A DNA stretch of 64,000 bases from Amycolatopsis dendrobii (GCF_014145675.1 NZ_JACGZW010000009.1:248001-312000); one strand, 5' to 3'; positions 1 to 8,320 are shown, numbered from the stretch's first letter. Program-made: numbers and translations. The notes: a model not told the origin generated them from the letters alone.

Positions 1-345
1 TCCGGTCTGACCGGCATCCTCGGCGGTCCGGAACGTGCGCCCGGCGGTGCCGCCACGACGCCTAGCGTGGACAGCGAATACCGGTTCGTGAACACGTTCT
101 GGACCGCGGCCGGGTTCGCGTTGTGGTGGTCGATCCTTCGGCCGGAGAAGCGGGCAGCGACTACCCGGCTTGTGTTGGGGACTGCCGCGGCGGGCGGGTT
201 GCCGCGGCTTCTTTCGGCTCGGCGGACTGGGGCACCGCATCCGGTGTTTCGGGCTGCGACGGTGTTGGAACTGGCCGTAGTGCCGGGGGTGCTGTTGTGG
301 CATGCCAAGGTGGTTCGGGACGGCCAAACAGCGACAGCTGATTGA
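1..345 (+). CDS. DUF4345 family membrane protein (5' truncated)
   Basis: The reading frame is already open at the first base of the window, so the gene starts upstream. The visible part reads SGLTGILGGPERAP..., then SEYRFVNTFWTAAGFALWWSI, the conserved block of DUF4345 proteins, followed by two further hydrophobic stretches (about LVLGTAAAGGLPRLL and VLELAVVPGVLLW). DUF4345 members are small four-helix membrane proteins of unknown function, usually about 120-130 aa, so only the first helix is missing here. An internal GTG at position 67 is possible but would cut off the conserved GGxxR segment. The 3' end overlaps the next frame by 44 bases if that gene starts where drawn. Confidence 0.75.
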   Translation, partial: SGLTGILGGPERAPGGAATTPSVDSEYRFVNTFWTAAGFALWWSILRPEKRAATTRLVLGTAAAGGLPRLLSARRTGAPHPVFRAATVLELAVVPGVLLWHAKVVRDGQTATAD

Positions 346-790
346 TGACCTACGCTCAGTTCGCTGTTGCATCTGCGGATCGACCTGCGATCTCACGCCT
401 GTGAGGAATCAGGAATATCCAGAAATTTCTCGGCGTAAGAACGGCGATCGCCTGATCGGCATCGCAGGGCCGCTAGCCGATGATCTCTACAGCGCTGGTA
501 CACCGCCGGTGTGGGGCCTTGCCAAGAATCCGACGCCGGCTTCCCGGATCTCTGAGGTCAAGATCGGGGATCAGCTTCAGATACAGCGGCTTGGCAGTCG
601 TTGGGTCGCGCAAGACGCCCAAGGTGTTGTGGGGAATCTCCGGTGGTTGCCTGGAGACGACGGTAAAACGGTTGTCGCTACCGGTGCCCGGATCCGGCTG
701 CCGCTCAGCGGGACCTTTCATGTCCAGCGACTGCTGATCGATCCGAACGGGGTCGTCAAAGACATCGGTGGCTACGTCGAACCGAGCTAA
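302..790 (+). CDS. hypothetical protein with CCxC...C N-terminus
   Basis: Not recognised. The 162-residue frame begins with a Cys-rich stretch (CCICGSTC, about residues 22-29) that could bind a metal. A region rich in beta-type residues follows (KIGDQLQIQRLGSRWVAQD and onward to IGGYVEP). The start drawn is an ATG that overlaps the DUF4345 gene by 44 bases, so translation may begin further in, for example at the GTG at 401. Codon third positions are less GC-rich than in neighbouring genes, which may mean transfer or a non-conserved gene. It ends 17 bases before the convergent pseC gene. No signal peptide or membrane helix is visible. Confidence 0.5.
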   Translation: MPRWFGTAKQRQLIDDLRSVRCCICGSTCDLTPVRNQEYPEISRRKNGDRLIGIAGPLADDLYSAGTPPVWGLAKNPTPASRISEVKIGDQLQIQRLGSRWVAQDAQGVVGNLRWLPGDDGKTVVATGARIRLPLSGTFHVQRLLIDPNGVVKDIGGYVEPS

Positions 791-807
791 CGCCTTCTGA
801 TCCGTAG

Positions 808-1944
808 TCAGATGCCGAAGAACCCGCGCACCCCGTCGATCACCCGGTCCACATCGGCATCACTCAGCGACGGGAACAGCGGCAGCGAAAGCTCCTGCGC
901 GTAGTAAGCCTCGGCATTCGGGCACAACCCGCGCCGATAGCCGAGATCCTCGAACACCGGATGCCAGTAAGCCGGGATGTAGTTCACCTGCACCCCGATC
1001 CCCAGCCCGCGCAAGTGGTCGAACAACGCGCGCCGACGGCCCTCCAGCACTCGCAGCGGGTACAGATGCCACACCGGATCCGCGCCCTCGCGGCGAGGCG
1101 GCGTCAGGACTCCCGAAACATCCGCGAGCGCCGCGTTGTACCGCGAGTGGATCTCCGCCCGCCGCAGTTTGAATTCGGCAAGCCGGTTGAGCTGGCTGCT
1201 CCCCAGCGCGCACAGGACGTCCGGCAGCCGGTAGTTCAGGCCGAATTCGTGCACTTCCTGGTGCCAAGCACCTTCGTCCGGATAACGCTGACGCGACTTG
1301 TCCCGAACCAGACCATGGTTGCGGAACGCTTGCGCGCGCTGCAACAGCTCCCCAGACCCAGTGACGACCGCGCCACCCTCAGCGGTGGTGAGGTTTTTGG
1401 TGGGAAAGAAGGAAAACGTGGTCAGATCGGCAAGAGAACCGACCGGTCGGCCCTGCCAGGAACCGCCGACGGAGTGTGCGGCGTCTTCCAGCAACAGAGC
1501 GTCAGCGTCGTGCGCGATCTTCGCCAAGGCGTCCAGTTCGGCGGGGTGTCCGGCGTAGTCGACAGCCGCGATCACCTTCGTGCGGGAAGTCACTGCGGCC
1601 GAGGCGGCGTCGACGGACAGATTGCCGGTATCTGGCTCGACGTCGGCGAACAACACCTTCGCGCCGTGCAATGCCGCAGCTGCCGCGGTGGCGACGAAGG
1701 TCATCGGCGAAGCCACGACCTCGTCGCCCGCACCGATTCCGGCCGCGGCATATGCGACGTGCAAGGCGGCAGTACCGGACGTGACGGCCACAGCGGGCGT
1801 GCCGCCGGTGTGTTCCGCGAGGTCAGCTTCGAACTTCGTGACCGCGGGCCCGGTGGTAAGCCAGTCCCCGCGCAGGACCGAGACGACGGCTTCGATGTCT
1901 TCTTCGCTGACGGACTGGCGGCCGTACGGCAGGAAGTCAGGCAT
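808..1944 (-). CDS. pseC: PLP-dependent sugar aminotransferase, PseC type (DegT/DnrJ/EryC1/StrS)
   Basis: Predicted UDP-4-keto-6-deoxy-AltNAc C4 aminotransferase, the second step of CMP-pseudaminic acid synthesis. Fold-type I DegT family marks are present: SGTAALH (about residues 56-62), the PLP-ring Asp in LEDAAHS (D154) and the internal-aldimine lysine in FFPTKNLTT (K183). Length 378 aa is normal. The frame can be extended 30 codons upstream, but the ATG at 1944 (MPDFLPYGRQ) gives the canonical N-terminus and overlaps the pseB stop by 8 bases, so the two are translationally coupled. Its position directly after a PseB-type dehydratase is the argument for PseC over other DegT transaminases. 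Confidence 0.85.
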   Translation of the reverse strand: MPDFLPYGRQSVSEEDIEAVVSVLRGDWLTTGPAVTKFEADLAEHTGGTPAVAVTSGTAALHVAYAAAGIGAGDEVVASPMTFVATAAAAALHGAKVLFADVEPDTGNLSVDAASAAVTSRTKVIAAVDYAGHPAELDALAKIAHDADALLLEDAAHSVGGSWQGRPVGSLADLTTFSFFPTKNLTTAEGGAVVTGSGELLQRAQAFRNHGLVRDKSRQRYPDEGAWHQEVHEFGLNYRLPDVLCALGSSQLNRLAEFKLRRAEIHSRYNAALADVSGVLTPPRREGADPVWHLYPLRVLEGRRRALFDHLRGLGIGVQVNYIPAYWHPVFEDLGYRRGLCPNAEAYYAQELSLPLFPSLSDADVDRVIDGVRGFFGI

Positions 1945-2920
1945 ATTGCTCGACCAGTTCGCGGAGTTCGTCGGCCTCGAGCCACAGGTCGTTGGTGTCC
2001 GAGCGGTACGCGAAACCTTCGGGCACCTGCTCACCGGCAGTGGGCGATTCGTAGCCCCAGCCGGCGAGGTGCGGCTGCACGACGTAGCGGTCGGTCAGCC
2101 GGAGCGTTCGCCGCGCGTCGTCCGGCGCGATCATTTCCTCGTGCAGTTTTTCGCCCGGCCGCACGCCGACCTCGTGCATCGGTGAACCCGGCGCGATCGC
2201 CTGCGCGAGGTCGACCAGCCGCATGCTCGGGATCCGCGGCACGTACAGCTCGCCGCCGGACATCTGGTCGAACGAGTCGACCACGAACTGCACGGCCTGC
2301 GGGAGCGTGATCCAGAACCGGGTCATCTCCTTGTGCGTGATCGGCAGCGATTCGCCCTGCTCGGCGAGCTTGCGGAAGAACGGGATGACGCTGCCGCGCG
2401 AACCCATCACGTTGCCATAGCGCACCACGGAGAACCGCGTCGGGTGGGCGGCCGCGTAGTGGTTGCCACTGATGAACATCCGGTCCGCGCACAGCTTCGT
2501 CGCGCCGTAGAGGTTGATCGGGCTGGACGCCTTGTCGGTCGAGAGCGCGACGACCTTCTTCACGCCGGTGTCGATCGCCGCCTCGATCACGTTCTGCGAA
2601 CCCGTGACGTTCGTCTGGACGAACTCGAACGGGTTGTACTCGCCGGTGTCGACCTGCTTGAGCGCCGCGGCGTGCACCACGTAGTCGACGCCGTGCATGG
2701 CTCGTTCGAGGCGGCGGCGGTCGCGCACGTCGCCGATGAACCAGCGCAGCCGCGGGTCGTCGTTGAACAGTTGCCGGGCCTCGTACTGCTTCAGCTCGTC
2801 GCGGGAAAGCACCACGAGCCGGCTGGGGTTCAGCTCGGCCAGCGCGTAGGCGATGAACGCCTTGCCGAAGGAGCCGGTCCCGCCGGTGAGCAGGATGCTG
2901 GAACCATCCAGCTCGGACAT
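1937..2920 (-). CDS. pseB: UDP-GlcNAc 4,6-dehydratase (inverting), PseB
   Basis: First enzyme of the pseudaminic acid pathway: C4 oxidation, C6 dehydration and C5 epimerisation of UDP-GlcNAc. It is an extended SDR with the NAD-binding GGTGSFG motif at residues 13-19. The inverting-dehydratase active-site signature STDKA (D129, K130) and the NLYGATK block (Y138, K142) are both intact. The N-terminal half (SRDELKQYEARQLF, DVRDRRRL) is diagnostic of PseB rather than the retaining PglF/WbpM enzymes. Length 327 aa is typical. It is cotranscribed with pseC and divergent from pseF, with 63 bases between the starts. Confidence 0.9.
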   Translation of the reverse strand: MSELDGSSILLTGGTGSFGKAFIAYALAELNPSRLVVLSRDELKQYEARQLFNDDPRLRWFIGDVRDRRRLERAMHGVDYVVHAAALKQVDTGEYNPFEFVQTNVTGSQNVIEAAIDTGVKKVVALSTDKASSPINLYGATKLCADRMFISGNHYAAAHPTRFSVVRYGNVMGSRGSVIPFFRKLAEQGESLPITHKEMTRFWITLPQAVQFVVDSFDQMSGGELYVPRIPSMRLVDLAQAIAPGSPMHEVGVRPGEKLHEEMIAPDDARRTLRLTDRYVVQPHLAGWGYESPTAGEQVPEGFAYRSDTNDLWLEADELRELVEQYA

Positions 2921-2983
2921 CGATGACCTCCGCGATCGGGGTTCGTGGATCGGCGCGGGGCGCCGCAGGCCATCATGTCACCC

Positions 2984-3721
2984 ATGCGTGCAGGCCCTGG
3001 CGTCAACGCCGTGATACAAGCCCGGTCGTCGTCCACCCGGCTGCCGGGGAAGGTGCTGCGGCTGCTCGCCGGGCGGAGCGTGCTGGGCTGGGTCGTCCGG
3101 GCAGCGGCGGCCGCTCCCGGTGTGGCCAAGGTAGTGGTCGCGACCTCGGACGATGCGTCTGACGACGCCGTCGCGGCCGAGGCGCGACGGTGCGGCGCGC
3201 ACGTCGTCCGAGGGCCATTGGACGACGTGGTGGCCCGGTTCGGGCTCGCGCTGTCGGAACATCCGGCAGACGCAGTGATCCGTCTCACGGCTGACTGTCC
3301 GCTGCTTGATCCGGCGCTGATCGGCCGGCTGGTCGCCGTGTGGCAGGCCGAACCGTCGCTGGACTACGTCTCGACCACGCTCGTCCGCACCCTGCCGCGT
3401 GGCTTCGACGCGGAACTGGTTCGTGCGTCGGTACTGGCTGAGCAAGCGGCGACCGCGACCGGGGCGGACCGCGAGCACGTGACGTCCGCGATCTACCGGC
3501 AGCCCGACCGGTACTCGTGCACCGGCGTCGTGGTCAGCCCAGCCGCCGACGACCTGCGCGTCACTTTGGACACTGAGGAGGACTGGGAGCTGATCTCGGC
3601 ACTCGTCGCGGAGCTTGGCGACGGGCCGGGCTCGTGGCGTTCGGTGGTGTCGCTGTTGCGGTCGCGGCCGGATTTGGTGGCGTTGAACGCGCACATCGAA
3701 CAGAAGAAAGTCGGCCGGTGA
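2984..3721 (+). CDS. pseF: sugar cytidylyltransferase, PseF/SpsF type
   Basis: Predicted CMP-sugar synthetase activating pseudaminic acid with CTP. The N-terminal nucleotide-binding signature VIQARSSSTRLPGKVL (about residues 10-25) and RLTADCPLLDPALI mark the SpsF/NeuA-like cytidylyltransferase family (COG1861). The chosen ATG at 2984 puts this signature near the N-terminus; an in-frame ATG 39 bases upstream is also possible. The stop codon overlaps the GTG start of the next gene, so pseF and pseG are coupled. COG1861 proteins also serve other nonulosonic or CDP-sugar routes, so the Pse assignment leans on the neighbours. Confidence 0.78.
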   Translation: MRAGPGVNAVIQARSSSTRLPGKVLRLLAGRSVLGWVVRAAAAAPGVAKVVVATSDDASDDAVAAEARRCGAHVVRGPLDDVVARFGLALSEHPADAVIRLTADCPLLDPALIGRLVAVWQAEPSLDYVSTTLVRTLPRGFDAELVRASVLAEQAATATGADREHVTSAIYRQPDRYSCTGVVVSPAADDLRVTLDTEEDWELISALVAELGDGPGSWRSVVSLLRSRPDLVALNAHIEQKKVGR

Positions 3722-4692
3722 AGCTGCTGCTCCGGGCGGACGCTTCGCCGACCATCGGGGCCGGGCACATTTCCCGGGTGGTGGCCTACGCCGAGCGTGC
3801 CGTCGCGCGGGGCTGGGACGTGCACTTCGCCGGCTGCACGACTAACGCGGAGTGGCTGGCCGCGCGATTCGACGAGCTGTCGGTGCCGCGTTTGCCGGTT
3901 TCTTCCTTTGCTGACTTGGTTTCTGGCTTTGACGCCGTGCTCGTGGATCATTATGGAATCGGCGACGTCCGTGCCGAGGCCAACGCCGCGGGCGCCCGGT
4001 TGGTGTCCATTGAGGACGACGTGTTCGGTCGTCGCCCAGCGGATGTGGTGGTGGATTCGGGCTTCGCGCCGGGTCCGCGTCCCGAGGACGGTTCGGGCTT
4101 GCTGCTGCGGGGCGTGGAGTACACGCCGCTTCGAGACGTCGTCCTGCGCGCGCGTTCTCGCCGGAGCACTTCCTCGCCGTTGCAGGTGACGGTAGTGCTG
4201 GGCGGTGGCGCGGAGTGGGCGTCGACGGTTTCGCTGTTGCTCCAGGCGCTTGCCGACACCGGGTTGCCATTCGCGGCGGACGCCTTGGTCCGCGGCACGC
4301 CGACCTTGCCGTCCACGGTGGAGGGCCAGGTGATCCGGGTAGCCGCGCCGCATGCCGGATTGCTGGACCTGCTCGCCGGGACGGATGTCGCGATCAGCGC
4401 GTCCGGGGTGACGTTCTTGGAGCTGTGCTGCCTCGGGGTGCCGACGGCTGCGGTGCAGCTGGTCGACAACCAGGCAGCCGGGTATCGGGCCGCGCTGGAG
4501 CGAGGACTGGCGCGCGGCTTGGGATCCGCGGACACGTTGGGGGCGCGGCTGCCGGAGGTGACGGAGACGTTGCGTCAGTTGTTGTCGGACGCTTCGCTGC
4601 GGTCACGGCTTGCGGCTGCTGGCCGGTCTGCTGTGGACGGCCGGGGAGTGGACCGGGTGCTGGACGCGTTGACGTCGGACTTTTCAAGATAG
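3718..4692 (+). CDS. pseG: UDP-sugar hydrolase, PseG type
   Basis: Predicted UDP-2,4-diacetamido-2,4,6-trideoxy-altropyranose hydrolase, which removes UDP to free the sugar for condensation with PEP. The N-terminus LLRADASPTIGAGHISR contains the GxGH motif with the catalytic His at about residue 17. The C-terminal half has the GT-B nucleotide-binding features (VLGGGAEW, then SGVTFLELCCLGVPTAAVQLVDNQ). Length 324 aa is normal. The start is GTG 3718, overlapping the pseF stop (GTGA), which gives the expected N-terminus; longer frames upstream lie inside pseF. No PseH acetyltransferase or PseI synthase follows. Confidence 0.8.
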   Translation: MKLLLRADASPTIGAGHISRVVAYAERAVARGWDVHFAGCTTNAEWLAARFDELSVPRLPVSSFADLVSGFDAVLVDHYGIGDVRAEANAAGARLVSIEDDVFGRRPADVVVDSGFAPGPRPEDGSGLLLRGVEYTPLRDVVLRARSRRSTSSPLQVTVVLGGGAEWASTVSLLLQALADTGLPFAADALVRGTPTLPSTVEGQVIRVAAPHAGLLDLLAGTDVAISASGVTFLELCCLGVPTAAVQLVDNQAAGYRAALERGLARGLGSADTLGARLPEVTETLRQLLSDASLRSRLAAAGRSAVDGRGVDRVLDALTSDFSR

Positions 4693-4728
4693 AGAACGAC
4701 TCTGTGCTGGATTACGGGGAGGAAACAC

Positions 4729-5241
4729 TTGCCTGACTACAAGAGGATCTTCAGCGGGGCCGACCCGGTCCCTCAGTTGATCGATTGGGCGAAGGTGGAG
4801 TCCGATCTAGGGATCTCGCTGCCGCCGGACTACCGGGAGTTCGCCGAGAACTACCCGGCGGTAAATATCGACGATTTCCTCAACATCATGCATCCGTGTT
4901 CGTCCCGGCCCGCGCTGAACCTGATCGAGCAGAGCCCGATAATCCGCGAGATGTGGTCTGCGCTGTGGGTGCGGGCCGAAGGTGACTTTCCGTATCCTAT
5001 TTTCCCGGCCGACGGCGGACTGTTCCCCTGGGCGTACAACGACGAAAACGGCTTCTACTTCTGGAAGACCGGCGGTGCTCCATCGACCTGGACGGTGGTC
5101 GTCGTGGAGGCCTTGCAGTGGTGGGAACATCCCGGAGGATTCGGGGAATTCATCGCCGGCCTCACTGCTGGGGAGATAGCTTCCCCGGTGATCGAGTCGG
5201 AGATCTCCGGCCCTGATTACGAGGTCCGGCTGTTCGACTAG
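4729..5241 (+). CDS. SMI1/KNR4 (SUKH) family protein
   Basis: 170-residue SUKH-superfamily protein. The N-terminal core WAKVESDLGISLPPDYREFAENYP (about residues 19-42) is the family signature; PYPIFPADGGLFPWAYNDENG and the Trp-rich C-terminus also fit. SUKH domains are common immunity proteins of contact-dependent toxins but also occur as housekeeping proteins. No toxin gene lies nearby. The start is TTG 4729, preceded by a strong GGGGAGG ribosome-binding site; there is no better candidate. It follows pseG by 36 bases on the same strand and could be read through from it. Confidence 0.8.
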   Translation: MPDYKRIFSGADPVPQLIDWAKVESDLGISLPPDYREFAENYPAVNIDDFLNIMHPCSSRPALNLIEQSPIIREMWSALWVRAEGDFPYPIFPADGGLFPWAYNDENGFYFWKTGGAPSTWTVVVVEALQWWEHPGGFGEFIAGLTAGEIASPVIESEISGPDYEVRLFD

Positions 5242-5251
5242 CAGCCGGGCC

Positions 5252-5276
5252 ATTGAGGACGGTAACTGTCCTCGAT
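5252..5276. promoter_or_regulatory. 25-bp palindrome upstream of epoxide hydrolase
   Basis: Dyad with 9-nt arms ATTGAGGAC and GTCCTCGAT (one mismatch) around GGTAACT, whose centre GTAAC is itself symmetric. It ends 19 bases before the ATG of the epoxide hydrolase gene, the usual position of a repressor operator. It could alternatively be a weak terminator for the SMI1/KNR4 gene, but there is no T-run and the symmetry through the centre favours protein binding. Confidence 0.45.
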
Positions 5277-5295
5277 CAACCCTAGCGTCGTGGGC

Positions 5296-6441
5296 ATGAC
5301 CGAGACCCCGTTCCGCATCCACATCCCGCAGTCCGACCTGGACGACCTCCACCGTCGCCTAGCCGACACCCGTTGGCCCGACCCTTTCGACGACCCGGCC
5401 TGGGACCTCGGCATTCCCGTACCCGAAGTCCAAGCCCTCGTCGACTACTGGCGCCTGGGCTTCGACTGGCGAGCGCAGGAAGAACGCCTCAACGGCTTCC
5501 CCCAGTTCACCACCACCATCGACGGTGCCAACATCCACTTCCTGCACCTCAAATCCGCCGAGCCGAACGCCGTTCCGCTTCTCCTCACCCACGGCTGGCC
5601 GGGCTCCATCGTCGAATTCCTTGACCTCATCGGCCCCCTCGCCGACCCCCGCGCGTACGGCGGCGACCCGGCCACCGCGTTCCACGTCGTGGTTCCCTCC
5701 GTGCCCGGGTTCGCCTTCTCCGGTCCGACGCCCGATCGCGGCTGGGGCCCGGCTCGGACGGCGCGTGCGTGGGCGGAGTTGATGACTCGACTCGGGTACG
5801 AGAACTTCGGCACGCACGGCGGCGACTGGGGGGCGTTGATCTCCCGCGAACTTTGCGTCCAATTCCCCGAGCGGATCATCGGCGCGCACGTGACGATGCT
5901 GCCCTCCGCGGTAGCGCGCGAAGAGGCGGACCTAGCGGGGCTCACCGGGGCTGAGCTGGCGAAAGGGCAGCGCTCGTTGGAGAAAGCCCGAGCCTTCCAG
6001 CGGACCGGAATCGGTTACGCGATGATCCAGTCCACCAAGCCGCAAACGCTTGCGTACGGTCTCACCGACTCCCCGGCCGGGCAGCTGGCCTGGATCGCCG
6101 AGAAGTTCCGGGCTTTCTCGAACACCGACCACGACCTGATCGACCGCGACGATCTGCTTGCCAATGTCTCGATCTACTGGTTCACCCGCACCGCCGCGTC
6201 GTCCTCGCGGATCTACGCCGACCAAGACGTGCAGTGGGGCGCGCCGCTGCCGAAGTCGACCGTGCCGACCGCTGTCGCGGTGTTTCCGGACGACATCGGG
6301 CTTCCGCTGCGGTCCCTGGCCGAGCGGACCGACCGGATCGTGCGGTGGACGGAGTTCCCGAGTGGCGGGCACTTCCCGGCGCTCGAAGAACCCGACCTGG
6401 TGATCGGGGATCTTCGAGCGTTCTTCTCCGCGGAGAGCTAG
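5296..6441 (+). CDS. epoxide hydrolase family protein (EHN + alpha/beta hydrolase)
   Basis: Predicted cytoplasmic epoxide hydrolase. An N-terminal EHN domain (RIHIPQSDLDDLHRRLADTRWP, about residues 7-28) precedes an alpha/beta-hydrolase fold. The oxyanion motif HGWPGS, the Asp nucleophile in HGGDWGA (D177) and the catalytic His in GGHFPALEEP (H359) are all present, so the enzyme should be active. Length 381 aa is typical of the juvenile-hormone-type epoxide hydrolases abundant in actinomycetes; the natural substrate is unknown. The start at ATG 5296 is preferred over GTG 5290. It ends 4 bases into the convergent bpa gene. Confidence 0.88.
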   Translation: MTETPFRIHIPQSDLDDLHRRLADTRWPDPFDDPAWDLGIPVPEVQALVDYWRLGFDWRAQEERLNGFPQFTTTIDGANIHFLHLKSAEPNAVPLLLTHGWPGSIVEFLDLIGPLADPRAYGGDPATAFHVVVPSVPGFAFSGPTPDRGWGPARTARAWAELMTRLGYENFGTHGGDWGALISRELCVQFPERIIGAHVTMLPSAVAREEADLAGLTGAELAKGQRSLEKARAFQRTGIGYAMIQSTKPQTLAYGLTDSPAGQLAWIAEKFRAFSNTDHDLIDRDDLLANVSIYWFTRTAASSSRIYADQDVQWGAPLPKSTVPTAVAVFPDDIGLPLRSLAERTDRIVRWTEFPSGGHFPALEEPDLVIGDLRAFFSAES

Positions 6442-7016
6442 AGGTACTGCCCGGTTCCGGTGATGCCGTGCCCGTGGCCTTCGCCCGGCTGCCCGACCGA
6501 GCCGGACGAGCCCGCGGGCAGGCCCCGGCGCATCTGCTCCAGCTGCACCCGCGCCGCCATCTGCTGGGCGAACAGGGCGGTCTGGATGCCGTGGAACAGT
6601 CCTTCCAGCCAGCCGACCAGCTGGGCCTGCGCGATCCGCAGCTCGGCGTCCGAGGGGGTTTCGTCCTCGGTGAACGGGCGCACGAGGCGCTCCAGTTCTT
6701 CGCGCAACTCGGGGGCGAGGGCCGCTTCCAGTTCGCGCACCGACGTCTGGTGGATCTCGCGGACCCGGTTGCGGCTGGCGTCGTCCAGCGGTGCGGCGCG
6801 GACCTCCTCCAGCAGCTGCTTGATCATGGTGCCGATGCGCATCACCTTGGCCGGTTCCTCGACCAGGTCGCCGACGGACTCGTTCTCCTCGCCCTCGGGT
6901 ACCGCCTGCGCGGTGCCGACCGGGACGCCGTCCGGCCCGACGACCACCACGCGCGGCGCGTCCGCGTCCCCGGCTGCGCCCGTTCCCCCGAAGTTCGGCT
7001 CGCTCATATGCTCCAT
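6438..7016 (-). CDS. bpa: bacterial proteasome activator Bpa/PafE
   Basis: Predicted ATP-independent ring activator of the 20S proteasome. It ends in GQYL, the C-terminal motif by which Bpa/PafE docks on the proteasome alpha ring and opens the gate. The central four-helix region (VMRIGTMIKQLLEEVRAAPLDDASRNRVREIH... through QTALFAQQMAARVQLEQMRRGLP) matches the family. Length 192 aa includes a flexible N-terminus rich in Gly, Ala and Glu. An alternative ATG at 7007 exists. The gene is divergent from the aminotransferase-like gene, as in the M. tuberculosis Rv3780-Rv3777 region, which implies the genome also carries a proteasome. Confidence 0.93.
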   Translation of the reverse strand: MEHMSEPNFGGTGAAGDADAPRVVVVGPDGVPVGTAQAVPEGEENESVGDLVEEPAKVMRIGTMIKQLLEEVRAAPLDDASRNRVREIHQTSVRELEAALAPELREELERLVRPFTEDETPSDAELRIAQAQLVGWLEGLFHGIQTALFAQQMAARVQLEQMRRGLPAGSSGSVGQPGEGHGHGITGTGQYL

Positions 7017-7116
7017 CCCCGTCGGTCAGCGGTCCTGCCCCGAGCCTAGCGGCCGTTCGGGCAGTTCTGCCCAACCCCGCGGCAACCGCGAAACCGCACG
7101 TCCGTACGGTGTCCCC

Positions 7117-8316
7117 ATGGCGTTCGACGTCGCTCGTATCCGTGGGCTCTTCCCCGCGCTTGGCGACGGCTGGATTCACTTCGACGGCGCCGCCGGAATG
7201 CTCGTGCCCGAACAGGTCGCTTCGGCCGTTTCGACAGCTATGCGGGCGCCGGTGTCCGGGCCGGGCGGAGCATTTCCGGCCTCCCAGCGGGCGGAAAGCA
7301 TCGTCACCGCGGCCCGCCGGGCCGTGGCTGATCTGGTCGGGGCGGACCCGGCTGCCGTCGTGCTCGGGCCGAGTGCGCCGGTCCTGCTGCGCCGCCTCGT
7401 CGACGCGCTCGCCGAGCGGTGGACGATCGGCGACGAGATCGTCGTCTCGCGGCTCGACGAAGAGGCCAACATCGCGCCGTGGCGGCGCGCCGCGAAACGC
7501 GTCGGCGCGGTCGTGCGCTGGAGCGAGATCGACATCGAGACCTGCGAGCTGCCCGCGTGGCAGTACGAGACTCTCGTGTCCGCGCGGACGAAAGCGGTGT
7601 CGGTGACGCTGGCGTCCGGGTCCGTCGGGACCCGGCCGGACGTGCCGACGGTGATCGAATTCGCCAAGCGCGTCGGCGCGCTCGTGGTGGTCGACGCGAC
7701 CTACGCCGCCCCGTTCGTGCCGCTTGACCTGCAAGAACTCGGTGCCGACGTCATGGTCGTCTCCGCTCCCTCATGGGGCGGACCGGCGGTCGGCGCGCTC
7801 GTGTTCCGCGAACCGGAGCTGCTGGAGCGCATCTCGTCGGTGTCGCTCGACCCGGCCGCCACCGGCCCCGCGCGGCTCGAACTCGGCCCGCACGCGTACC
7901 CGCTGCTGGCCGGTGTCGTCGCGTCCATCGACTACCTCGCCGGCCTCGACGACGCCGCCACCGGCTCGCGTCGGGAACGTCTCGTGACATCGCTCGGCTC
8001 GGCCAAGTCGTACCACGCCGGCCTGCTCGCGCAGCTGTCCACGGAACTGCGCTCGCTGCGGCACGTGATGGTAATCGGCGACGCGATGCGCCGGATCCCC
8101 GCGCTCGCGTTCGCCGTGGCAGGCGCGAAAGCGTCCCAGGTCGCCGAATACCTGGCGTCGCAAGGACTCTGCGCGTTCGCCGACGACGGCACTAGCGGCG
8201 TGTTCGCGTCGCTGGGCGTCGGCGAGGTCGGCGGAGCGGTGCGGATCGGGCTCGCGCACTACTCCAACGTGTTCGAGATCAACCAGCTGGTGCGGGTGCT
8301 CGAAGAACTGCGCTGA
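7117..8316 (+). CDS. class V aminotransferase / cysteine-desulfurase-like protein lacking the PLP lysine
   Basis: Fold-type I protein of the cysteine desulfurase-like group: FDGAAGMLVPEQV at the N-terminus, VVVDATYAAPFVPLDLQELGADV with the PLP-contacting Asp (D193), and a C-terminal domain ending GLAHYSNVFEINQLVRVLEEL. Where relatives have the Schiff-base lysine (S-x-x-K-x-x-GP-x-x-G), this protein reads SAPSWGGPAVG around residue 219, with no lysine. It is therefore unlikely to be a standard PLP transaminase or desulfurase. Length 399 aa is full. The start is ATG 7117; the frame is open far upstream but only antisense to bpa. It corresponds in position to M. tuberculosis Rv3778c. Confidence 0.82.
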   Translation: MAFDVARIRGLFPALGDGWIHFDGAAGMLVPEQVASAVSTAMRAPVSGPGGAFPASQRAESIVTAARRAVADLVGADPAAVVLGPSAPVLLRRLVDALAERWTIGDEIVVSRLDEEANIAPWRRAAKRVGAVVRWSEIDIETCELPAWQYETLVSARTKAVSVTLASGSVGTRPDVPTVIEFAKRVGALVVVDATYAAPFVPLDLQELGADVMVVSAPSWGGPAVGALVFREPELLERISSVSLDPAATGPARLELGPHAYPLLAGVVASIDYLAGLDDAATGSRRERLVTSLGSAKSYHAGLLAQLSTELRSLRHVMVIGDAMRRIPALAFAVAGAKASQVAEYLASQGLCAFADDGTSGVFASLGVGEVGGAVRIGLAHYSNVFEINQLVRVLEELR

Positions 8317-8320
8317 AGCG

